Below are positions 58,110-64,000 of a stretch of DNA of 64,000 nucleotides, piece after piece. Numbering within the stretch: the first letter of the stretch is position 1; the number at the start of each line of letters is the position of its first letter. Position numbers and translations under genes: made by a program. The stretch lies in NCBI GenBank assembly GCA_900316985.1, contig ONFE01000001.1:1-64000 (forward strand). Direction: 5' to 3'. This DNA comes from an uncultured Prevotellaceae bacterium. Lineage in GTDB: Bacteria > Bacteroidota > Bacteroidia > Bacteroidales > Bacteroidaceae. The notes beneath the pieces are model-generated. The model saw nothing but the letters and a program-made list of their open reading frames with translations. It searched no databases and was not told the DNA's origin.

Positions 58110-59291
58110 ATGAAACAGAAGGTCAGTGCACTAACAAGGATTCTCAGAGTGGCGCAGCGTGAATGCGGCATTCTGCTGAGAACGCCGATCTATCTGTTCT
58201 GCATGATCATCTTCCCCGTCTTCACCGTCTTCTTCTTCACCTCCATGATGAACAGCGGACAGCCCCAGGAGATGCCCGTCGGAGTCGTCGACCTCGACAA
58301 CACCTCCACCACCCGCGCCCTCATACGCCGCCTCGATGCCTTCCAGACCTCACGCGTCGTGGCCCACTATACCAACCCCACCGAGGCGCGCCAGGCCATC
58401 CAGAAGAACAAGATCTACGCCTTCCTCTATATCCCCAAGGGAACCACCGACGACCTCCTGTCTGCCCGTCAGCCCAAGGTGTCGTATTACTACAGCAGCG
58501 TCTACTACACCGCCGGAGCCCTCCTCATGCGCGACCTCAAGACCATCACCACCCTCGGCTCCGCAGCCGTCGGACAAGCCACCATGCAGGCCCGCGGCTA
58601 TACCGACCGGCAGATCAAGACCTTCCTCCAGCCCATTGCCATCGACCTCCATGCCGTGGGCAATCCCTGGATCAACTACAACGTCTATCTCTCCACCTTC
58701 ATCATCCCCGGCATCCTCCTCCTCTTCATCTTCCTCATCTCCGCCTATAGCATCGGAACCGAACTCAAGTTCCACCGCTCACAGGAACTGATGCGGCTCG
58801 CCGGCAACGACATCTATGCCGCCATGCTCGGTAAGTTCCTCCCCCAGACACTTATCTGGCTCACCATCTTCTACGGCTATCTGTGGTATATCTTCGGACA
58901 CCTCAACTTCCCCCATCCCGGAGGCACATGGCTCATCATGCTCCTCGGACTCCTCGCCGTCATCTCATCGCAAGGTTTCGGCGTCTTCATCTTCGGCCTC
59001 ATGCCCTCCCTCCGCATGTCCATGAGTATCTGCTCCCTCTGGGGCGTGCTCAGCTTCTCCACCTGCGGCGCAGCCTTCCCCCTCATGGCCATGGACGCCC
59101 CCATCAAGGCCCTCGCCAACCTCTTCCCCCTGCGCCACTATTTCATGATCTACCAGCTCAACATCTTCAACGGCTATCCCATGGAGATTGCCTGGTTCAA
59201 CTATATGGCACTCGGTATCTTCATCGTGCTGCCCCTCTTTGTGATGAGAAATATACGTAAAGCAATGCTCGAATATGTCTACATTCCTTAA
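58110..59291 (+). CDS. ABC-2 type permease (first)
   Basis: The 393-residue membrane protein has one N-terminal helix (PIYLFCMIIFPVFTVFFFTS), a large periplasmic domain (VGVVDLDNTSTTRALIRRL), and about five C-terminal helices with the ABC2_membrane motif. It belongs to the YbhS/YhhJ-type permeases that work with a HlyD partner. No ATPase gene follows. The gene overlaps the next permease by 17 bp. The region is locally GC-rich in codon third positions. Confidence 0.9.
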   Translation: MKQKVSALTRILRVAQRECGILLRTPIYLFCMIIFPVFTVFFFTSMMNSGQPQEMPVGVVDLDNTSTTRALIRRLDAFQTSRVVAHYTNPTEARQAIQKNKIYAFLYIPKGTTDDLLSARQPKVSYYYSSVYYTAGALLMRDLKTITTLGSAAVGQATMQARGYTDRQIKTFLQPIAIDLHAVGNPWINYNVYLSTFIIPGILLLFIFLISAYSIGTELKFHRSQELMRLAGNDIYAAMLGKFLPQTLIWLTIFYGYLWYIFGHLNFPHPGGTWLIMLLGLLAVISSQGFGVFIFGLMPSLRMSMSICSLWGVLSFSTCGAAFPLMAMDAPIKALANLFPLRHYFMIYQLNIFNGYPMEIAWFNYMALGIFIVLPLFVMRNIRKAMLEYVYIP

Positions 59292-60531
59292 TAGAATCAT
59301 CGAAGGCGTGCACGACATGTGCTACATCTGGGCAAAGGAGATGAAATCCGTTTTCCAGGACGAAGGCGTATTGCTCTTTTTCATCGTCGTCCCCCTTGTC
59401 TATCCCCTCCTCTATTCGTGGATCTACAATAACGAAGTCGTGCGTGAGGTCCCCGTCGTCGTCGTCGATATGTCCAACAGCCAGCAGTCCCGGCAGTTCA
59501 TCCGCCTCTACGACGCCTCCCCCGATACCAAGGTCGCCTATCGCTGCAACGATATGGAAGAAGCCCAGGACCTCGTGGAGAAACAAGTCGCCCACGGCAT
59601 CCTCTATTTCCCTCCCGACTTCGAGAACCGCCTGCTGCGCATGGAGCAGTCCCATGTCAGCGTCTATTGCGACATGAGCCTCATGCTCGCCTATAAGGCC
59701 ATCTACTCCACCGCCACCGCCGTCTCCCAGCGGATGAATGCCGCCATGCAGGTACAGCTCAGCGGCAACTACACCAACCGCGAAGACGAGATCTCCACCC
59801 AGCCCCTCGCCGTCGAGGAAGTACAGATCTTCAACCCCACCGGAGGCTATGGCAACTTCATCCTGCCCCCAGTCCTCATCCTCATCCTCCAGCAGACCCT
59901 TTTGCTCGGTATCGGACTCTCTGCAGGAACCGCCCGCGAGAACAACCGTTATCAGGACCTCGTGCCCATCTCCCGCCATTACAACGGCATTTTCCGCATC
60001 GTCCTCGGCAAGTCCCTCTGCTATTTCATGCTCTATCTCGTGATGGCCGCCTACATCTGTCTCGTTGTTCCCCGCCTCTTCCATTTCACCTCCCTCGCCA
60101 ATGTCTATGAGCTCATCGGCCTCATGATCCCCTACCTCCTGGCCTGTATCTTCTTCGGCATGTTCGTCAGCTGCGTAGTCCGCTACCGTGAGAACGTCAT
60201 CCTCATAGTCGTCTTCACCTCCCTGCCCTTGCTCTTCCTCACCGGAGTCAGCTGGCCCCAGAGTGCCATTCCCCGCGCCTGGCAGGGTATCTCCTGGCTA
60301 TTCCCCAGCACCTTCGGCTGCCGCGCCTTTGTCCGTCTCAACGCCATGGATGCCACCCTTTATGACATCCGTCACGAGTATCAGATCCTGTGGATACAAG
60401 TCGTTATCTATTTCTTTGCCACCTGCCTGGTATACCGCTACCAGCTCATCAACACCCGCCGCCATGCCCACGAACGCTTAAAGGAAATGAAGGCCCATGT
60501 CAATGCTGCAAAGAGGAAAATTAATAAATAA
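59275..60531 (+). CDS. ABC-2 type permease (second)
   Basis: The 418-residue protein is like the first permease: an N-terminal helix (EGVLLFFIVVPLVYPLLYSW), a large periplasmic domain (VPVVVVDMSNSQQSRQFIRL) and C-terminal helices (FILPPVLILILQQTLLLGIG; IPYLLACIFFGMFVSCVVRY). It probably pairs with the first permease as the inner-membrane part of the exporter. The ATP-binding subunit is not encoded here. The gene is followed by a lipoprotein gene about 30 bp away. Confidence 0.9.
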   Translation: MSTFLNRIIEGVHDMCYIWAKEMKSVFQDEGVLLFFIVVPLVYPLLYSWIYNNEVVREVPVVVVDMSNSQQSRQFIRLYDASPDTKVAYRCNDMEEAQDLVEKQVAHGILYFPPDFENRLLRMEQSHVSVYCDMSLMLAYKAIYSTATAVSQRMNAAMQVQLSGNYTNREDEISTQPLAVEEVQIFNPTGGYGNFILPPVLILILQQTLLLGIGLSAGTARENNRYQDLVPISRHYNGIFRIVLGKSLCYFMLYLVMAAYICLVVPRLFHFTSLANVYELIGLMIPYLLACIFFGMFVSCVVRYRENVILIVVFTSLPLLFLTGVSWPQSAIPRAWQGISWLFPSTFGCRAFVRLNAMDATLYDIRHEYQILWIQVVIYFFATCLVYRYQLINTRRHAHERLKEMKAHVNAAKRKINK

Positions 60532-60562
60532 ACTACTAAAAAACTATGAAAAAAACTCAACT

Positions 60563-61435
60563 ATGAAAAAAAACATTCTATTTTCATTGGCATTAATGCT
60601 GACAGCAATGCTCTTTTCAGCATGTGAGAAAGGTTACACTACTGAAGAAGTAATCACTCCGGATGATTCCCAAGGAAATATAATCCTGCGCGTCAAAAGT
60701 ATAGAGATGATTCCTTTTGAAAATACGACCCGAGCCACAACAACAATGGAGCAACTATGTAGTCGACTGCAGTTTGCCGTATTCAAAGATGGAGTGAAAG
60801 TCAAGAATGTCTCTCAGCAACAAGGCGATGCCCACTTCGGTGAAACCACACTCACGTTGGCCGAAGGCGAATATCAACTCGTAGTGATGGGACACAGTTG
60901 CACAGGAACTGCCACCATTACCGACCTTGAGAAGATAACATTCCCAAGCAACAAGGTTACAGATTCATTTTACTATTATGGGACCTTCACTGTGGGCGGT
61001 AACCCGCAGACGTTAGAATTGGAACTTCGACGTGCTGTTGCTATGCTCCGTTTCAGTCTTTCCAAGCCTTTGGCGAGCAGCATCAAGCAACTGAAGTTCT
61101 ATTATACAGGAGGCTCTAGCACTTTCAGTGCAATTACAGGCTATGGTTCGGTAAACTCGAAACAGACAGAAATACGCGACGTAGCCAACAGCCAGAATAC
61201 TTTCGAGATTTACACCTTCCCCCATGCCCAGACGGGCCAACTGAAAGTGACTATTACCGCTCTAGACGCTAATGGGACAGAGATTGCTGAGACTATTATG
61301 GAGGATGTACCCATTGAAATCAATAAGATTTCACGTTATGAGGGGTCCCTTTTCGAAGGTGCGGAAACAAGCGCATCGCCCTCCTTCATAGCAAAAGCCG
61401 ACGGCGAATGGGCTGGGACAATCTCTGTGAACTAA
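60563..61435 (+). CDS. FimB/Mfa2-like lipoprotein (fimbrial anchor type)
   Basis: ATG 60563 (MKKNILFSLALMLTAMLFSA C) gives 291 residues with a lipobox at Cys19-21. The beta-rich body (LQFAVFKDGVKVKNVSQ, LAEGEYQLVVMGHSC, ELELRRAVAMLRFSLSKP) resembles FimB/Mfa2 anchors and related Bacteroidales surface lipoproteins. No fimbrial major subunit lies next to it. It may anchor a pilus or be an orphan surface lipoprotein. A longer frame to 60497 overlaps the permease gene and is unlikely. Confidence 0.72.
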   Translation: MKKNILFSLALMLTAMLFSACEKGYTTEEVITPDDSQGNIILRVKSIEMIPFENTTRATTTMEQLCSRLQFAVFKDGVKVKNVSQQQGDAHFGETTLTLAEGEYQLVVMGHSCTGTATITDLEKITFPSNKVTDSFYYYGTFTVGGNPQTLELELRRAVAMLRFSLSKPLASSIKQLKFYYTGGSSTFSAITGYGSVNSKQTEIRDVANSQNTFEIYTFPHAQTGQLKVTITALDANGTEIAETIMEDVPIEINKISRYEGSLFEGAETSASPSFIAKADGEWAGTISVN

Positions 61436-61447
61436 ATCTTACCCACT

Positions 61448-62545
61448 TTATGAGTGGGTGCCGACAATCTTGGTGGGGGGCTGCTCTTTGTTGCGGCGGT
61501 TGACGACGGTAACGACGGCCTGAGCGAGATTCAAGAAGGACATACCAGTCATAGTGTCTCCAAGGGCGGCGGGCTCTCCACTATCTCCGCTGTCACAGAT
61601 GCTCTGCACCAAGGGGATCTGAGCCAAAAGGGGTACGCCAAGTTCCTGAGCTAACTGCTTGCAGCCTTCACGGCCGAAAATGTAGTATTTGTTCTCGGGC
61701 AGTTCGGCAGGGGTAAACCACGCCATGTTCTCTATCAATCCCAAAATGGGGACGTTGACCTTGTCATTACGGTACATATCGACTCCCTTGCGGGCATCGG
61801 CCAAAGCGACTTGCTGGGGGGTGGAGACAATGACGGCGCCGGTGATGGCGAGGGTCTGCAGGAGGGTGAGATGGATGTCGCTGGTGCCGGGAGGGGTATC
61901 GAGGATGAAATAGTCGAGGTCTCCCCAGTCGGCATCGGCAATGAGCTGCTTGAGGGCATTGGAGGCCATTCCGCCTCGCCAGAGGGTGGCGGTATCGGGA
62001 CTGACGAAGAAGCCGATGGAGAGCATCTTCACGCCGTATTTCTCGATGGGGGAAATGAGATCGCGGCCATCGACATGGACGGCATAGGGACGGGCATCTT
62101 CAACCTGCAGCATCTTGGGAACGGAGGGTCCGAAGATATCGGCATCGAGGAGGCCTACCTTATAACCGAGACGGGCCAGGGCGATGGCGAGATTCACGGA
62201 GACGGTGCTCTTGCCGACTCCACCCTTTCCGCTGCTCACGGCGATGACGTTCTTCACGCCGGGCAGCATCTTCCCCACTTCAGGACGGGGCTTTGACTTG
62301 AATTCGGTGATGATCTCCACCTCCACGTCTTTCGACACATGGTAGTGAATGGCGGCCTCGGCGGCCTTGACGGTGGATTTGAGGAAGGGGTCGGTATCAC
62401 GGGGGAATTCGAGTATGACCTTGACTTTCATGCCGTCGATGGCGGGCTGGTCGGCGACCATTCCGCTCTCTACGAGGTTTTTCTTCGTGCCGGCATACGT
62501 CACCGTTGCCAGGGCATCCATAATGAGTTTGGGATAGAGTGTCAT
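61448..62545 (-). CDS. Mrp/ApbC P-loop ATPase, iron-sulphur carrier
   Basis: The 365-residue protein has an N-terminal MIP18-like domain (about 1-85) and an ATPase domain with the deviant Walker A SSGKGGVGKSTVSVN (about 104-118), LLDADIFGPSVP and DTPPGTSD. Mrp/ApbC proteins carry and transfer 4Fe-4S clusters to apo-proteins. It is convergent with the lipoprotein gene (12 bp apart). The promoter is half of the palindrome at 62548-62583. No CxxC motif is obvious near the end, where it is often found. Confidence 0.93.
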   Translation of the reverse strand: MTLYPKLIMDALATVTYAGTKKNLVESGMVADQPAIDGMKVKVILEFPRDTDPFLKSTVKAAEAAIHYHVSKDVEVEIITEFKSKPRPEVGKMLPGVKNVIAVSSGKGGVGKSTVSVNLAIALARLGYKVGLLDADIFGPSVPKMLQVEDARPYAVHVDGRDLISPIEKYGVKMLSIGFFVSPDTATLWRGGMASNALKQLIADADWGDLDYFILDTPPGTSDIHLTLLQTLAITGAVIVSTPQQVALADARKGVDMYRNDKVNVPILGLIENMAWFTPAELPENKYYIFGREGCKQLAQELGVPLLAQIPLVQSICDSGDSGEPAALGDTMTGMSFLNLAQAVVTVVNRRNKEQPPTKIVGTHS

Positions 62546-62547
62546 TG

Positions 62548-62583
62548 TTTTTTTGTAATTTTGCGTGCAAAATTACAAAAAAA
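62548..62583. promoter_or_regulatory. Palindromic divergent promoter (TAATTTTG on both strands)
   Basis: TTTGTAATTTTGC and GCAAAATTACAAA are the inner parts of 17 bp perfect arms separated by GT. It places the -7 box TAATTTTG on the plus strand (62556-62563) and on the minus strand (62568-62575). The minus box fits Mrp with a very short leader; the plus box has no gene close downstream. Confidence 0.55.
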
Positions 62584-62584
62584 A

Positions 62585-62612
62585 GTGAAGAGTGAAGAGT
62601 GAAGAGTGAAGA
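62585..62612 (+). repeat. GTGAAGA simple tandem repeat
   Basis: GTGAAGA repeated four times beside the Mrp promoter. The reverse form (TTCACTC, TCTTCAC) appears in the gaps around cydA and cydB. Confidence 0.65.
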
Positions 62613-62640
62613 ATTTATTACCGCTCAGGCTTTTTTCATG

Positions 62641-62670
62641 TTCATTGTACGCGGTAGGCGAAATTCACAG
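62641..62670 (+). repeat. Dispersed 30 bp repeat, copy 1
   Basis: TTCATTGTACGCGGTAGGCG AAATTCACAG, 29/30 identical to 62705-62734 and 28/30 to the reverse complement of 58004-58033. Confidence 0.75.
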
Positions 62671-62681
62671 GTGGTTTAAGT

Positions 62682-62734
62682 GAACACAAAATTCACGGAA
62701 TAAGTTCATTGTACGCGGTAAGCGAAATTCACAG
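62682..62734 (+). repeat. Dispersed repeat, copy 2 with extended flank
   Basis: Includes the 30 bp unit (62705-62734) and an upstream ACACAAAATTCACGGAATA segment. The whole 53 bp matches 58004-58056 in reverse orientation. Confidence 0.72.
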
Positions 62735-62974
62735 AAGGGTTTAGGGAACACAAAGACACAAAGTATTTTTGGTGGATTTTTGGAGATTTTTGTTTTTTGT
62801 ACTCGCGTTTTTCGTAATTATAAATAAGGTACTTCCGCTCGACAAAAGCAAATAAAAACAGTTTTATTTGCATTTGTGCTCACTAAATTGTACCTTTACG
62901 TCTCTTCGAGCCGTGAAATTACTCGGTCTCGGCAAAAAAAGAATAAATTCTTTTGTTTTGCTCTCAACTTTTCG

Positions 62975-62982
62975 TAATTTTG
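62975..62982 (+). promoter_or_regulatory. Bacteroidota -7 promoter box (TAATTTTG)
   Basis: TAATTTTG lies 30 bp upstream of ATG 63012 and only 6 bp from GTG 62988. It therefore supports 63012 as the start of the M15 peptidase gene. Confidence 0.5.
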
Positions 62983-63011
62983 TCGGCGTGAAAGAAAAGT
63001 ATATTATATGC

Positions 63012-63710
63012 ATGTTGCTGTTGAGCATTGTCTTCGCCATTCCTGCGGAGGCGGGAAAACCGCTTACGGGGGTCTTGCAGAAATGGGAGGCGAAGACCGT
63101 GGTGACGGACGAGGAGGTGAAGCGCGCAGGACTGGAGAACTGCTTCACGGCAGAGCCGCTGAGCGATGCGACCTTCCAGCGCATGCAGGGGAAGTCGTGG
63201 AAGAAGGACTGTCCGCTGGACAGGAATGAGCTGCGCTACCTGCGGATGCTCCACCGGAATGCGGAGGGACGTACGCAACTGGGGGAGATGGTGGTGAACA
63301 CCAAGATTGCCGAACGGGTGCTGCGCATCTTCCGCAAGCTCTATGAGGCTGGCTACCGCATCGAGCGGATGGTGCTGGTGGATGACTATGACGGCGATGA
63401 CGTACGGTCGATGGAGGATAACAACACCTCGTCGTTCAACTACCGCACGGTGCCGGGACAACAGAAGCTCTCCAACCATGCTCGCGGACTGGCCATCGAC
63501 CTGAATACGCGCTATAATCCCTACGTGACCAAAAGGGGCGTCTCTCCACGCAACGGCAGGGCCTATGCCTTCAAACGCGACCGCCGCAAGGATATCCCCT
63601 ACAAGATAGACCATAACGACCTGGCTTACAAACTCTTCAAGGCGGAGGGATTCTCCTGGGGAGGCGACTGGCGCAGTTCGAAGGACTATCAGCATTTTGA
63701 TTATAAATAA
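63012..63710 (+). CDS. M15-family peptidase (D-Ala-D-Ala carboxypeptidase-like), exported
   Basis: ATG 63012 gives 232 residues with a signal peptide (MLLLSIVFAIPAEA). The zinc-site motifs of the M15/VanY family are SNHARGLAIDLN (His and Asp) and DYQHFDY near the end (His), with YEAGYRIERMVLVDDYDGDD before them. It probably trims peptidoglycan stem peptides in the periplasm. A GTG at 62988 or longer starts are possible but lie too close to the -7 box. The next gene begins 3 bp after the stop. Confidence 0.85.
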   Translation: MLLLSIVFAIPAEAGKPLTGVLQKWEAKTVVTDEEVKRAGLENCFTAEPLSDATFQRMQGKSWKKDCPLDRNELRYLRMLHRNAEGRTQLGEMVVNTKIAERVLRIFRKLYEAGYRIERMVLVDDYDGDDVRSMEDNNTSSFNYRTVPGQQKLSNHARGLAIDLNTRYNPYVTKRGVSPRNGRAYAFKRDRRKDIPYKIDHNDLAYKLFKAEGFSWGGDWRSSKDYQHFDYK

Positions 63711-63713
63711 AAG

Positions 63714-64000
63714 ATGAAAATGAGCAAGAGTCTCTATCCAATCAGGACAAAGTATGAGCCTCTCCCCCTTCGGGGGAGTTGGAGGGGGCTTTTATTCCTT
63801 ACCCTACTCCCGTTGTTGTGTGCCTGCTCGCAGGTGATACAGCAGCGAAGTGCGGATGAGACGAAAAAGGCGGTGGCCGACTCGCTCATCGAGCACAGCT
63901 ATGCGTTGTTCGACAGCTGTCAGTTCCAGGAGGCCATCCTCGTGGGACAGGAGGCGCTCAAAGCCTATCAGGCCATCGACGACTCTGCCAGCCAGAGTGA
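63714..64000 (+). CDS. Lipoprotein with helical repeats, cut by window end
   Basis: ATG 63714 opens a frame that runs off the right edge (95 codons seen). A lipobox is visible (LLPLLCAC-SQVIQQRS) after an unusual N-terminus that includes PLPLRGSWRGL. The mature part (HSYALFDSCQFQEAIL and QEALKAYQAIDDSA) looks like the start of a TPR array, as in lipid-anchored TPR proteins or TPR-containing sensor kinases. It lies 3 bp after the M15 gene and is probably cotranscribed with it. Confidence 0.75.
   Translation, partial: MKMSKSLYPIRTKYEPLPLRGSWRGLLFLTLLPLLCACSQVIQQRSADETKKAVADSLIEHSYALFDSCQFQEAILVGQEALKAYQAIDDSASQS
63757..63790. repeat. REP-like palindrome inside the lipoprotein signal region
   Basis: CTCCCCCTTCGGGGGAG forms a 7 bp stem with a 3-base loop, with further AGCC/GGCT pairing outside it. 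Such C/G-rich palindromes recur between genes in many Bacteroidota genomes. Here one is translated as PLPLRGSWRG. Confidence 0.6.

Larger units (their letters stand above)
62546..63011. other. Intergenic region with palindromic promoter and repeats (466 bp)
   Basis: Holds a perfect 17 bp-arm palindrome with a TAATTTTG box on each strand (62548-62583), a GTGAAGA tandem repeat (62585-62612), two 30 bp dispersed repeat copies (62641-62670, 62705-62734) and a plus-strand -7 box at 62975. I see no coding frame that looks real. Confidence 0.65.

Noticed and set aside
58163-60084. Several overlapping alternative frames in the permease region
   Set aside because: Strong C-ending codon use in the permeases leaves other frames open by chance; their products are low-complexity Ser/Pro/His/Arg.
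61441-61459. ACCCACT/AGTGGGT hairpin at the Mrp stop as a terminator
   Set aside because: Only a 7 bp stem overlapping the Mrp coding end and no T-run on either strand.

Overview
The window is chromosomal DNA from a Bacteroidota bacterium, most like Prevotella/Segatella. The support is SusC/SusD pairs, hybrid two-component systems with periplasmic beta-propellers, BACON-GH5 and GH31 enzymes, lipoprotein-rich gene sets, and promoters carrying the Bacteroidota -7 box TAnnTTTG. I saw no rRNA, tRNA or CRISPR array.

Layout. (1) 1-4.75 kb: a minus-strand run of metabolic and repair genes (guanine deaminase, msrA, glycerate kinase, an Fe-S aldo/keto reductase, a LUD-domain protein cut by the window edge). 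(2) 4.8-9.4 kb: DUF1294, a small secreted protein, a large RING/TerD-like protein and a GH5 lipoprotein. (3) 9.66-13.65 kb: a hybrid two-component regulator whose reading frame is broken near 10.3 kb. (4) 13.645-21.91 kb: an AT-rich integrated element of about 8.25 kb, the most unusual region. (5) 22.05-48.9 kb: a glycan utilisation locus that resembles xyloglucan loci. It has two GH31 enzymes (one with a PA14 insert, like alpha-xylosidases), two GH2 enzymes, an esterase, a Gfo/Idh/MocA enzyme, BACON-GH5_4, an IPT-domain surface glycan-binding protein, SusD, SusC, a full-length hybrid two-component regulator, a LacI regulator and a LuxR-type regulator. (6) 49-64 kb: an AlkZ-like protein, an SGNH hydrolase, a cyclophilin, cydAB with a DUF4492 protein, a TolC/HlyD/two-permease export cluster, a FimB/Mfa2-like lipoprotein, Mrp, an M15 peptidase and a truncated lipoprotein.

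The element at 13.645-21.91 kb reads as a minimal phage satellite or mini-prophage. It carries a tyrosine integrase, a 678 bp palindrome-rich gap that may be an origin, a NUMOD3 protein, a winged-helix-like protein, a helicase-primase fusion, a chain of tiny overlapping genes and an apparent HK97-fold major capsid protein. I see no portal, terminase, protease, tail or lysis gene. Candidate att sites (6 bp arms around TAATTTA) bound it, and the left one contains the stop codon of the host regulator gene. If this is right, the element makes its own shell and borrows packaging and tails from a helper phage. Capsid-forming satellites are known in other phyla; a Bacteroidota form carrying only the capsid gene would be worth testing.

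All functional names rest on motif and family recognition by eye; no database search was possible.
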